From assembly GCF_019599465.1 (NCBI RefSeq), contig NZ_RKLR01000002.1, positions 620,001-684,000 of the forward strand: a DNA stretch of 64,000 bases. Direction: 5' to 3'. A model generated the notes under the pieces. The model was not told the origin of the DNA, did not search any database, and saw only the letters and a program-made list of their open reading frames with translations. The DNA is from Haloarcula rubra. Lineage in GTDB: Archaea; Halobacteriota; Halobacteria; Halobacteriales; Haloarculaceae. The position numbers and the translations under genes were made by a program. This document shows positions 9,081 through 17,111 of the stretch, in pieces. The first letter of the stretch is position 1, and each line of letters begins with the position of its first letter.

Positions 9081-11480
9081 TCAGACCCGGTCGTACGCGA
9101 CGGTGGTCTCGACCTCGGGGAGGTCGCCGCTCGCCGCGACGACCGTGACGCGCGCCCCGTCCTCGGCAGCGACGGTGACGTCGACGTCGCCCCCGGAGAC
9201 GTGGACGGTCTCGGTCTGGGTCTTCACCACGAGGTCGTCGCCGTCGGTGTGGCCCGTCACGCGGGCGGCGTCGTCCGCTCGCTCGATGGCCACGTCGAGG
9301 GCCGGCCCGTCTGCCGGCGCGTCGCCGTCGTAGCGTTCTCGGACGACGGCGGGCGTCTCGACGGGTTCGCCCGCGTCGATACTCCACGCGAGGCGGACGA
9401 ACTGGGCGTTGGTCCACGACAGCGGCGTCGCACTCGACGTGCCCGACCCGAACTCCCAGTCGAAGTCGTTCTCGCCGGCCTCGTCCCACACCTGTTCGGG
9501 GAGCATCCGCCCGTCGTTGGCGAAGTCGCCCAGCGTCGCCAGCAGGGCCTCGGGGTCGAAGGTCGGGTCCTCGAGCAGGAGTTCGTACTCGCCACGCTCG
9601 CCGGTGAAGAACGGCCAGAGGCGACCCTTACCGGTCTCGTCCGGCATCCACGGCGCGCCGGACTGGACCCGCTTCTCGCCGTAGCCGTCGCCGGTGTAGC
9701 GGTACCACGCCGGGCCGTGGGGCGTCTCGACCATGATGTCGTCGTCGTACTCGAGGACGGTGTTCCGGACCGTCTCGTCGTCGGCCGGCAGGACGCCCAG
9801 TCGGACGAGTTCGAGGAAGCCACCGTCCAGAATGTTACGCTCGTCCAGCGTCCCGCCGCCGTTGTTGTGCGTGCGGAGTTCCCCGTCGTCCGGGTTCCCC
9901 TCGTCGGTGATGCGCACGTAGTACGGCGTGTTGGTGTGTCTCTGGGTGCCGGTCGTCGTCGCGTGCCAGTCTTCGAGTCGGTCGACCCAGTGGTCGGCGA
10001 CGCCGAGGTAGGCGATGGCGTCGGCGGGGTGGCCGGCGTCGAGTGCGAGGTCGGCGGCACAGACGAGGCCGGCTATCTCGGCGGCCGTCGTCGACGGCGA
10101 GTAGCCGCTCTCCTCCTCCCAGCGCTCCTGCTGGCTGCTGGGGCCGTTGGTGACGACGTAGTCGCTGGACAGGCGGACGTTCTCGTAGCCGTAGTCCGCC
10201 TCCTCGAAGTCGTAGCCGTGGCGTTCCTTCAGTTGCTGGGCCATCACCTGCGGGAAGGCGATTTCGTCCATCTGCTCGCCGCCCCAGCGGGTGCGCCCGT
10301 CCAGGAACGTGTTCTGCGGGAAGAAGCCGTCCGATTCCTGTTGGTACTCGTAGAGGTACTCGGTGGCGTCGATGGCGCTCTGGAGGTCGCCCATAGCGTC
10401 GAAGGCGGTGTAGGCCTGATACAGGTCGCGGGGCCAGACGTAGTTGTAGCCGTAGTCGATGGGGGCGTTGGCGTCGACGGCGTCCCCCCACGGGACCGAC
10501 GGCGAGGCGATGCCGGCGCCGGGGAACGCCTTGGAGTCGGCGGCCTTCATCACCATCACGGCGGTCTTGTACTGGGCCAACAGGTCGTCGTCGCCGGCGA
10601 CGCTGTCGGGGACGGCCACCTCGTCGAGGTACGTCGCCCACGAGTCGACGTAGGCGGCGCGAACGTCCTCGAACGGGTCGTCGAGGGCGGCCTCCGCGGT
10701 CACCAGTGCGCCCTCGTCGTCGCCGTCCTCGGCGAACCCGAGCGCCAGCGTGGTGTCGTGACTCGACAGCGTCCCGGCGAGGACGACGTTGCCCTGTGCC
10801 TCGGCGTGTCGCTCCTCGGTCGACCCGCGCTCTACGAGTGCCGTCTCGACGTCGCCCTCACGGACGTCGGCCGTGGTCCAGTCGAACCCGTCGGCGCTCG
10901 CGAGCGCCAGCCCCACGTCTATCGGGTCGCCGCCCTCGTAGCAGAACGCGGGGTCGGCACCCGCCGGCCGGTCGTGTCGGGCCAGAAGGGCGTCCTCGCG
11001 GGCGCGTGCGACATCGTGGTCGGCGTGTGCCGACAGCGCCGAATCGACGACGACGTGGCAGTCGTACCCCTCGCCCTCGAAGGTGACGTCCAAGAGGAGG
11101 GCGTCCTCGTCGGGGTGGGTCGCGTGGTCGACGGTCAGCGACCAGTCGTGGTCGTCGGTCGGTCGGGCGGTCTGGCGAAAGAGGAGTGCGTCCTCGCTCG
11201 CCGCCGTCGTCTCACGCTCGACGGCGTCCGGCAGGTCGCGCCGTTCCCGGAAGGTCCGGGCGGCGTAGCCGTCGCCGTCGGTGACCAGAAAGTCGAGTTC
11301 GCGGACGTTCATCACGTCGACGCGCGGGAACCGAACTTCGGTGACGGCGCCTTCGGTCAGCGTGTACCAGACTCGCGACGGGTCGGCGTCGTCGTGGTCA
11401 CAGACGGTGCCGAACCCGTATTTCTCGCCGACTGTCCACGTCGCGTCCGGCGTGGCAGTCGGTCGCTCTCGCTCTGTCAT
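9081..11480 (-). CDS. GH15 glucoamylase, cytoplasmic paralogue of the lipoprotein enzyme
   Basis: The 799-residue product starts MTERERPTATPDATWTVGEK and lacks a signal or lipobox. It is otherwise collinear with 3008-5557 and shares long blocks: GAGIASPSVPWG, DGRTRWGGEQMDEIAFP, QERWEEESGYSP (about 454, expected acid), FTGERGEYEL and PEQVWD (about 662, expected base). The N-terminal beta domain carries the same FPRVD-MN motif. It should finish degradation of imported maltodextrins to glucose. The pair looks like a duplication followed by gain or loss of an export signal. The gene is divergent from trmB, 136 bases away. Confidence 0.88.
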   Translation of the reverse strand: MTERERPTATPDATWTVGEKYGFGTVCDHDDADPSRVWYTLTEGAVTEVRFPRVDVMNVRELDFLVTDGDGYAARTFRERRDLPDAVERETTAASEDALLFRQTARPTDDHDWSLTVDHATHPDEDALLLDVTFEGEGYDCHVVVDSALSAHADHDVARAREDALLARHDRPAGADPAFCYEGGDPIDVGLALASADGFDWTTADVREGDVETALVERGSTEERHAEAQGNVVLAGTLSSHDTTLALGFAEDGDDEGALVTAEAALDDPFEDVRAAYVDSWATYLDEVAVPDSVAGDDDLLAQYKTAVMVMKAADSKAFPGAGIASPSVPWGDAVDANAPIDYGYNYVWPRDLYQAYTAFDAMGDLQSAIDATEYLYEYQQESDGFFPQNTFLDGRTRWGGEQMDEIAFPQVMAQQLKERHGYDFEEADYGYENVRLSSDYVVTNGPSSQQERWEEESGYSPSTTAAEIAGLVCAADLALDAGHPADAIAYLGVADHWVDRLEDWHATTTGTQRHTNTPYYVRITDEGNPDDGELRTHNNGGGTLDERNILDGGFLELVRLGVLPADDETVRNTVLEYDDDIMVETPHGPAWYRYTGDGYGEKRVQSGAPWMPDETGKGRLWPFFTGERGEYELLLEDPTFDPEALLATLGDFANDGRMLPEQVWDEAGENDFDWEFGSGTSSATPLSWTNAQFVRLAWSIDAGEPVETPAVVRERYDGDAPADGPALDVAIERADDAARVTGHTDGDDLVVKTQTETVHVSGGDVDVTVAAEDGARVTVVAASGDLPEVETTVAYDRV

Positions 11481-11500
11481 ACGAGCCCCTATGCGACCAG

Positions 11501-11510
11501 TACCTTAATG
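11501..11510 (-). promoter_or_regulatory. TATA element for the 9081-11480 glucoamylase gene
   Basis: The minus strand reads CATTAAGGTA 21 to 30 bases before ATG 11480, suggesting leaderless transcription. The rest of the gap up to trmB (11511-11616) contains an AT-rich stretch with partial GTAA/TTAC symmetry near 11523-11537 and an AAATTAC element near 11583 that may be the trmB TATA element. Confidence 0.5.
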
Positions 11511-11616
11511 GTTTCTCAAGTCGTAACGAACTATTACAACTACCCTGCTCGGGGCAGTAGCGGCCCGAACGGGACCGAAACCAAATTACTTGCCACAGTG
11601 GAGATGATGAATTAGC

Positions 11617-12666
11617 ATGGACGATTCGACGCTCGCGGACAGACTCACACAGTTGGGGCTCTCGGAGAAGGAGGTCGACACCTATCTCTCTATCCTCCAG
11701 AACGGGGAGGCGAAGGCCAGCGAGATCGCCGACGACACCGGCGTCTCGAAGCGGTACGTCTACAGCATCAGCGAGTCGCTGGAGAAACGGGGGTTCGTCG
11801 AGGTCAACGACCACGTCGTCCCGACCACGATACGCGCCCGCCCGCCCTCGGAGGTCATCGAGGCGCTGTCGGACCAGTTAGAGGAGATGGAGACGGCGCT
11901 CGACGACCGGTTCTCCGACACGGAGCGGCGGGCCCAGCAGTTCGACGTCATCAAGTCCCGCGTCACGGTGGTCAAACGGCTCACCGAGTACCTCGCCAAC
12001 GCCGAGCGCGAGGTCATGCTGTCGGTGCCCCAGCAGTACCTCCCCGAGATAGCCGACGAACTGGAGGCGGCCGTCGACCGGGGCGTCCTCGTCCTCCTCG
12101 TGGTCAGCAGCGCGACGGACGTCGACGGCGACGACGTCGCGGGGATGGCCTCCGTCGCCCGCGCGTGGGACCAGGAGATGCCCATCGTGCTCACCGTCGA
12201 CGGCCAGTTCGGCCTGGTCGCGCCCGCGGACATCATCATCCGCTCGAACTCCGACCAGCGCGCCATCGCCTTCGTCCAGGAGCAACTCGTCCCGGTCCTC
12301 TCGGGATCGTTCCTCGGGAACTACTGGCCGATGTCCAGCGAGATATACGTCGCCGAACCGCGTGTACTCCCGGCCACCTACCAGAACTTCCGTCAGCCGG
12401 TGCTGGAGGCGACCCTCCGCCTTCGCGCGGACGAGGAGGTACACGTCTCCGCTCTCGTCCAGCCCGTGCAGGCCGACGACGACCCCGGAACACTCGAAGG
12501 GACCGTCGTCGACACCCGACAGGGCCTCGCCGAACCACAGACCAACGCCTACCCAATCGAACACACCCTCGTCGTCGACACGGGTGAGGAGACGGTGACC
12601 ATCGGCGGCCCCGGGTCGTTCATCGAGGACTACGAGGCCGACGAGGTCACGCTCTCGAACCCCTAG
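11617..12666 (+). CDS. trmB: TrmB-family sugar-sensing transcriptional regulator
   Basis: The 349-residue protein starts with a winged helix (LTQLGLSEKEVDTYLSIL, then SEIADDTGVSKRYVYSISES, residues about 10-75), followed by a short coiled region, a middle domain (about 105-245) and the C-terminal TrmB sugar-binding domain. In archaea TrmB proteins bind maltose, trehalose or glucose and control sugar transport and central metabolism. Position at the end of the glucan locus, divergent from a glucoamylase gene, suggests it controls these genes and itself. Its stop codon shares four bases with the stop of the convergent pilin-like gene. Confidence 0.9.
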   Translation: MDDSTLADRLTQLGLSEKEVDTYLSILQNGEAKASEIADDTGVSKRYVYSISESLEKRGFVEVNDHVVPTTIRARPPSEVIEALSDQLEEMETALDDRFSDTERRAQQFDVIKSRVTVVKRLTEYLANAEREVMLSVPQQYLPEIADELEAAVDRGVLVLLVVSSATDVDGDDVAGMASVARAWDQEMPIVLTVDGQFGLVAPADIIIRSNSDQRAIAFVQEQLVPVLSGSFLGNYWPMSSEIYVAEPRVLPATYQNFRQPVLEATLRLRADEEVHVSALVQPVQADDDPGTLEGTVVDTRQGLAEPQTNAYPIEHTLVVDTGEETVTIGGPGSFIEDYEADEVTLSNP

Positions 12667-13157
12667 CGGCGACTCGGGTCCGGCCAGCGGTAGACGACGT
12701 ACGTCTCACTCTCCGTCGACGGTTTCGGGTCCCAGACCAACCGGAGCGTCGCCTCGCTCAGGTCGAGGTGTTCGCCCGGCCCGACTTCGCTGAAGTGACC
12801 CGCGTGAATCGATATCTCGACGCCGGACGTGATGCTGGTCGGCGCCTGCGTTCCCAGCGGGTCACCGGTCAGGGTCGCGTCGGTGCCCGTCGAGTCTCTC
12901 GCCCCCGAAATCGCGAGCGAGAGCTTCGTCCGGTCGAGCGTGTCCCCGCTCTCGAAACTCAGGTTCAGGTACTCGCCGTTCCCCGTCGTCCGCTCGCTGT
13001 AGTCGGCGACGATGGCGGTCTGGGGCGCCTGTGACGGTTGCTCGCCGGTGAACACGACGAGGTAGGCCCCGACCGTCGCCGCGAGTACGACCACGATGGC
13101 GACCATGAGTACCACGCCGACGACCGGACTGACACCCCGTTCTGAACCCACACCCAT
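12663..13157 (-). CDS. Archaeal type IV pilin-like membrane-anchored protein
   Basis: This 164-residue protein starts MGVGSERGVSPVVGVVLMVA. The RGVSPVVG segment followed by a 20-residue hydrophobic helix is the haloarchaeal pilin N-terminal signature; PibD-type processing would cut just before the hydrophobic stretch. The rest is an acidic beta-rich ectodomain. It may be a minor pilin or a surface-anchored protein. No pilus assembly genes are adjacent, so its machine is encoded elsewhere. Confidence 0.75.
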   Translation of the reverse strand: MGVGSERGVSPVVGVVLMVAIVVVLAATVGAYLVVFTGEQPSQAPQTAIVADYSERTTGNGEYLNLSFESGDTLDRTKLSLAISGARDSTGTDATLTGDPLGTQAPTSITSGVEISIHAGHFSEVGPGEHLDLSEATLRLVWDPKPSTESETYVVYRWPDPSRR

Positions 13158-13232
13158 GCATCCTCTCTACGACTCGGCGTCAAAAAGCGCTCGCACGTCC
13201 TCGCCGCTCGATACCGACCAGAGACCGAGCGA

Positions 13233-14297
13233 TTAGGCGGTCGCGAACAGGTCTTCGGGGGCGTCGCCGGGCAGTTCGTCGCGGTCGTGTGGCGCCTCGA
13301 AGTCCGGGTCGGGGCCCATCGGGACGATGCGCTTCGGGCTGACGTCCGGGTGGGTGGTGTAGTAGTGTTCCTTGATGTGGGCCATGTTCACGGTGTCGGC
13401 GACGCCGGGCGACTCACGGGCCGGGTCGCTCCCCGTTCGTTCGTCCGGCGTCCCCTCGCTCCGCTCGGGAACGCCAGTCTGGTAGAGGTCACGCAGGTAC
13501 GGCCAGAGGTTGTCGTACTCTCTGATGAACTGGTGGTTGCACATGAAGTGGGTGTGGTACACCTCGTCGAAGCGCACCAGCGTCGTGAACATGCAGATGT
13601 CCGCCTCCGTCAGTCGGTCACCGGCGAGGTACCGCTGGTCTTCCAGCACCGAGTCCCAGTGGTCCAGCGCGTCGAACAGTTCCGTGACGGCGTCGTCGTA
13701 GGCGTCCTGCGTGTTCGCGAACCCGGCGCGGTAGACGCCGTTGTTGATGGGGTCGTAGATGTCGTCGACGATGCGGTCCACCTCGTCCCGATACCCCTCG
13801 GGGTAGAGGTCAACGTCGTGATCGGCCACGTCGTCGAACTCCGTGTCGAGCATCCGGAGAATCTCCTTCGACTCGTTGTTGACGATGGTCTCCTCCTGTT
13901 TGTCCCACAGGACGGGGACCGTCACGCGGCAGGTGGCGTCGGGGTCGGCCTTCACGTACAGTTCCCGGAGGTAGTCGGCGCCGTACTGCGAGTCCTCGGT
14001 ACAGCCCTCCTTCTCGGGGGTGAACTGCCAGCCGTCGTCCGCGCGGTACGGGTCCACGACGTCGACGCTGATGGCGTCTTCGAGCCCCTTCAGCTTGCGT
14101 ACGAGGAGCGTGCGGTGAGCCCACGGACACGCCAGCGAGACGTAGAGGTGATAGCGGCCCGCTTCCGGTTGGAAACGGGCGTCCGGGTCGTCATCGATTC
14201 GGTCCCGGAACGTCGTGTCCTGCCGGTCGAACTCTCCGTCGTCGTTCGTACTCTCGTAGGCGTCTGTCCGCCACTCGCCGTCGACGAGCATGTTCAT
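13233..14297 (-). CDS. Glutathione S-transferase family protein (glutathionyl-hydroquinone reductase/ECM4-like)
   Basis: The start is ATG 14297 (MNMLVDGEWRTDAY), preceded by GGAGGGG; a 12-residue longer reading frame lacks this. The 354-residue product has a thioredoxin-like domain with SLACPWAHRTLLV, the CPWA active-site motif of the Omega/ECM4 group, and a helical C-terminal domain (AGDRLTEADICMFTTLVRF). Family members reduce glutathionyl-hydroquinones. Haloarchaea use gamma-glutamylcysteine rather than glutathione, so the thiol substrate is uncertain. A 23-residue charged segment (13410-13478) interrupts the normally continuous RDLYQ-PGVADTVNM stretch. Confidence 0.82.
   Translation of the reverse strand: MNMLVDGEWRTDAYESTNDDGEFDRQDTTFRDRIDDDPDARFQPEAGRYHLYVSLACPWAHRTLLVRKLKGLEDAISVDVVDPYRADDGWQFTPEKEGCTEDSQYGADYLRELYVKADPDATCRVTVPVLWDKQEETIVNNESKEILRMLDTEFDDVADHDVDLYPEGYRDEVDRIVDDIYDPINNGVYRAGFANTQDAYDDAVTELFDALDHWDSVLEDQRYLAGDRLTEADICMFTTLVRFDEVYHTHFMCNHQFIREYDNLWPYLRDLYQTGVPERSEGTPDERTGSDPARESPGVADTVNMAHIKEHYYTTHPDVSPKRIVPMGPDPDFEAPHDRDELPGDAPEDLFATA
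13410..13478 (-). repeat. In-frame 69-base repeat-like insertion inside the GST-family gene
   Basis: These codons encode 23 residues (TGVPERSEGTPDERTGS then DPARES) placed between DLYQ and PGVADTVNM, which are adjacent in relatives I know. The bases CCTCGCTCCGCTC within it recur almost exactly in the repeat-rich gap near 39810-39850. It therefore looks like a non-coding repeat that entered the gene without breaking the frame. Confidence 0.5.
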
Positions 14298-14392
14298 GGT
14301 ACCCCTCCGTTGGCGCTCGAAGCGGATAAACACCCCAGCGTGGTAACACTCGCGTCACCCTCGACGACAGCCTCTCGGCCGCTCCGGGGCGT

Positions 14393-14407
14393 GTGGGTCC
14401 GACCCAC
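14393..14407. promoter_or_regulatory. Perfect 15-base palindrome upstream of the L10e gene
   Basis: GTGGGTC-C-GACCCAC lies 64 bases before ATG 14471 and just upstream of a CTTATC TATA-like element near 14427. It could be an operator or the base of a hairpin. Function is unknown. Confidence 0.35.
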
Positions 14408-14470
14408 TCGCACGCCGGTCCTTCGAAGCCCTTATCAGGTCGCTCGGCCACGTATTCGCCAAGAGTACCT

Positions 14471-15004
14471 ATGTCGGACAAACCTGCCTCGATGTACCGG
14501 GACATCGACAAGCCCTCGTACACCCGACGCGAGTACATCACGGGCATCCCCGGTTCGAAGATCGCACAGCACGAGATGGGTCGCAAGACCGCCGAGAAAT
14601 CGGACTACCCCGTCCAGATTAGCCTCATCGTCGAGGAGTCGGTCCAGCTTCGACACGGCTCGCTCGAAGCCTCCCGCCTGTCGGCCAACCGCCACCTCAT
14701 CAAGCAGCTCGGCGAGGACGGCGACTACCGCATGACGCTGCGGAAGTTCCCCCACCAGGTCCTGCGCGAGAACAAGCAGGCGACCGGTGCCGGGGCCGAC
14801 CGTGTCTCCGACGGGATGCGACAGGCCTTCGGGAAGATCGTCGGCACCGCCGCCCGCGTGCAGGCCGGTGAACGGCTGTTCACCGCCTACTGCAACGTCG
14901 AAGACGCCGAACACGTCAAAGAGGCGTTCCGCCGTGCCTACAACAAGATTACGCCCTCCTGCCGCATCAAGGTCGAGAAGGGCGAAGAACTGCTGATCGC
15001 GTAA
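14471..15004 (+). CDS. rpl10e: 50S ribosomal protein L10e (uL16)
   Basis: The start is ATG 14471 ([20 protein letters not shown]), 26 codons inside a longer open frame. The 177-residue product has typical uL16 segments: [28 protein letters not shown] and [13 protein letters not shown]. It sits near the central protuberance of the large subunit and contacts tRNA. It is monocistronic here, with a probable TATA element near 14427-14432 and a short leader. Confidence 0.95.
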   Translation: MSDKPASMYRDIDKPSYTRREYITGIPGSKIAQHEMGRKTAEKSDYPVQISLIVEESVQLRHGSLEASRLSANRHLIKQLGEDGDYRMTLRKFPHQVLRENKQATGAGADRVSDGMRQAFGKIVGTAARVQAGERLFTAYCNVEDAEHVKEAFRRAYNKITPSCRIKVEKGEELLIA

Positions 15005-15196
15005 GCCGGTCGGGACTTCGCGCTCGCCGGTCGCAGAGCGCGACGACTTTCTCACACTGGTCGTCCGACCGGACGACGACTCGTCTCCTCTAGCGGTCGC
15101 GCTGAGCGTCGCCGGATGTAACCGACTCGACGAAGTGCTGCAGGCGGCAGTCCCACCGCCGAAATAGTATTGTCCTAACATGTCGTAGCTAGCGGT

Positions 15197-15397
15197 ATGG
15201 TCCTCAGATTGCTACTGCTGGCGGTCGGACTGCTCGAACTCGCCGCCCCCCGGAAGATGGTCGACTTCTGGATGGACCTCGCGGCGGAAGACGGCGACGT
15301 CGAACTCAAACCGTGGGTGTACAAGGTCGCACGGGTCGAGGGCGCCGTCATCGTGCTGTGGGTCCTGTTGCGTGGCCGCGGGAACAGCGAGGCGTAG
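15197..15397 (+). CDS. Small membrane protein, unknown function
   Basis: This 66-residue protein starts MVLRLLLLAVGLLELAAPRK, one hydrophobic helix, then an acidic loop and a second hydrophobic stretch (VEGAVIVLWVLL). I recognise it only as a small hypothetical of the haloarchaeal type. The AT-rich element AAATAGTATTG near 15162 is a possible promoter. The 15005-15196 region before it holds nothing else identifiable. Confidence 0.6.
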   Translation: MVLRLLLLAVGLLELAAPRKMVDFWMDLAAEDGDVELKPWVYKVARVEGAVIVLWVLLRGRGNSEA

Positions 15398-15458
15398 GCC
15401 CTCGGCGCCGACAGCGAGAGGAAACACACCTATGTAGCGACCGGCCCAAGCGACGACG

Positions 15459-16334
15459 ATGCTGGACCTCGCCGTCACCACGCGGGCCGAGACGTTCGAG
15501 CGGATGGCCGACCCGCTCGCGGCCCGGGACATCGCTGTCGGGCACGTCGACACCAGCGAACGGGCCGTCTCGCTGACCGACGACCCGTTCGACGACTACG
15601 ACGTGGGGTTCGTCTACCCCTCCCGAATCATGGAGGGGGGCGTCGCCGACGCGTTGCTGGACGTGCCGTGGGTCAACGACCGCGAGGCCATCCTCCGGTC
15701 GCGCAACAAGGCCGACGTCCTCGCTCGGTTGGGACGGGCGGGTGTCCCTGTCCCCGAGACGGTGATGGTGTCGAACCCGGCCGGCGAGTCCGAACTCGTC
15801 GCCGCCTTCGAACAGGTCGGGCCGCCCGTCGTCGTGAAACCGAACTCGACGACCCGCGGCGTCGGCGTGACGACGGCCCGCGACCTCGACTCCTTTCTCG
15901 GCGTCGCGGACTACCTCGATCTGGTCCACGACTACCGGGCGACCGGCGACCGGTCGTTTCTGGTGCAGGAGTATCTCCCCGACGCGCGGGACTACCGGGC
16001 GATGGTCGTCGACGGCGAGTACGTCGGCGCGGTCGAACGTCGCCTCCCGACCGCGGCCCGCGAGCGCGGGCGCTGGAAGCACAACGTCCACCGCGGTGCC
16101 GAGGCCGAGGGCGTCGACCTGTCCGGGGAACTACGCGAGTTGGCCGAACGGACGGCGGAGGTGCTGGACGTCCCGTATCTCGGCGTCGACCTGTTGGCGA
16201 CCGAGGACCGTGCGGTGGTCAACGAGACGAACGCCCGCCCGACCATCGACAGCGCGACGAAGTACGAAGACGGCTTCTGGGACGACCTGGCGAGGTTGAT
16301 TCGGGCGACCTGTGACCGGTCGCGAACGGCGTGA
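15459..16334 (+). CDS. RimK-like ATP-grasp ligase
   Basis: The 291-residue protein has a short N-terminal domain, then an ATP-grasp fold: VKPNSTTRGVGVTTARDLD, FLVQEYLPDARDYRAMVVDG and the Mg-binding VNETNARPTIDSATKYEDGF. RimK-family enzymes add amino acids to protein or peptide ends; in archaea relatives add glutamate to coenzyme F420, methanopterin cofactors or the lysine carrier LysW. No LysW or cofactor genes are adjacent, so the substrate is unknown. Its last codons recur 131 bases downstream. Confidence 0.8.
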   Translation: MLDLAVTTRAETFERMADPLAARDIAVGHVDTSERAVSLTDDPFDDYDVGFVYPSRIMEGGVADALLDVPWVNDREAILRSRNKADVLARLGRAGVPVPETVMVSNPAGESELVAAFEQVGPPVVVKPNSTTRGVGVTTARDLDSFLGVADYLDLVHDYRATGDRSFLVQEYLPDARDYRAMVVDGEYVGAVERRLPTAARERGRWKHNVHRGAEAEGVDLSGELRELAERTAEVLDVPYLGVDLLATEDRAVVNETNARPTIDSATKYEDGFWDDLARLIRATCDRSRTA

Positions 16335-16461
16335 GCGACCGGCTTTTTCGCCCACGTTTTTGCCGTGCGTGGTGGCCGCAGGCCACCCGAACGGGAAAAA
16401 GGTGGTCTCGGGAGGAGTCGGCGAGGTTGATTCGGGCGACCGCGTGACCGGTCGCGAACGG
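16290..16461 (+). repeat. Tandem partial duplication of the rimK-like gene tail
   Basis: A 21-base block plus a 17-base block (16290-16310 and 16313-16329) is repeated at 16421-16441 and 16445-16461. Only two versus three bases differ between the blocks (TG against GCG). The first copy encodes the end of the ATP-grasp protein; the second encodes ARLIRATA and then meets TGA. The spacer carries two T runs and the hairpin GGTGGCC-GCA-GGCCACC at 16371-16387. Confidence 0.7.
16344..16361 (+). terminator. Oligo-T terminator after the rimK-like gene
   Basis: Two runs of five T (16344-16348 and 16357-16361) follow the stop at 16334. Archaeal termination uses such U-tracts. A GC hairpin follows immediately downstream. 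Confidence 0.45.
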
Positions 16462-16526
16462 GGGCACGGCTGGCCGGTCACGAACGAACACGACGCGAAA
16501 ACGGAGAGAACGGGGACGGGACGACC

Positions 16527-16913
16527 TTACAGTTCGATGTCCGCGGAGTCTTCCTCGCGGTCGAAGGTGACCTCGAGGATACCGTTGTTGTAGGTGGCCG
16601 ACGCGGAGTGTTCGTCGACCTCGCTGGGGAGGGTGAGCCGCTCGTGGTACTCTCGCTGGTGGCTGTCGGCGTCGATGGTGAGGACACTCCCGTCGCACTT
16701 GAGGTCGATAGCGTCCTTCTCCACGCCGGGGATGTCGGCGACGACGCGGACCTCGTCGTCGGTCTCGTGGACGTCGACGTGGAGGTCACCGCCGCCGTTC
16801 GGGCCGTCGCGGTCGATGTGCACGTCCCCTTCGGAACCCATCATCTCGTCCATCATGCGTTCGATTTCGCGGAAGAACTCGTCGAAGGGGTCGTCGTTGT
16901 CGTCCCGTCTCAT
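16527..16913 (-). CDS. Hsp20/alpha-crystallin small heat-shock protein
   Basis: Starting at ATG 16913 (MRRDDNDDPFDEFFREIERM) the product has 128 residues. The alpha-crystallin domain spans about 45-128: VVADIPGVEKDAIDLKCDG, LTLPSEVDEHSASATYNNG and the GILEV hallmark. It should act as an ATP-independent holdase for unfolding proteins. It lacks an obvious C-terminal I-X-I tail and ends with EEDSADIEL. It converges on the rimK-like gene. Confidence 0.88.
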   Translation of the reverse strand: MRRDDNDDPFDEFFREIERMMDEMMGSEGDVHIDRDGPNGGGDLHVDVHETDDEVRVVADIPGVEKDAIDLKCDGSVLTIDADSHQREYHERLTLPSEVDEHSASATYNNGILEVTFDREEDSADIEL

Positions 16914-17111
16914 CAGTACGAGGCGGTACGTCGCTCTGTCTGAAAAGCCTTCTGACGGGCTCACTCTTTGCTTCCACTTCCGGCGGTTCGACTCGACCGC
17001 GCCGCGCCGTTCGCGTGAGGACGTATATTCGGTACGGAATGCTCATAAACAATCACCTGCGAAAACAACTCCGAAAACACTTTACTCCGTAGCGCAGGTT
17101 TACTAGGCGGT

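Noticed and set aside
11520..11540. Third copy of the 19-base motif upstream of trmB
   Set aside because: Best alignment matches only about 10 of 18 bases, which is not distinguishable from chance in AT-rich promoter DNA.
8970..11615. 881-codon plus-strand frame opposite the cytoplasmic glucoamylase
   Set aside because: Shadow of the GH15 gene at 9081-11480; no domain, promoter or start signal.
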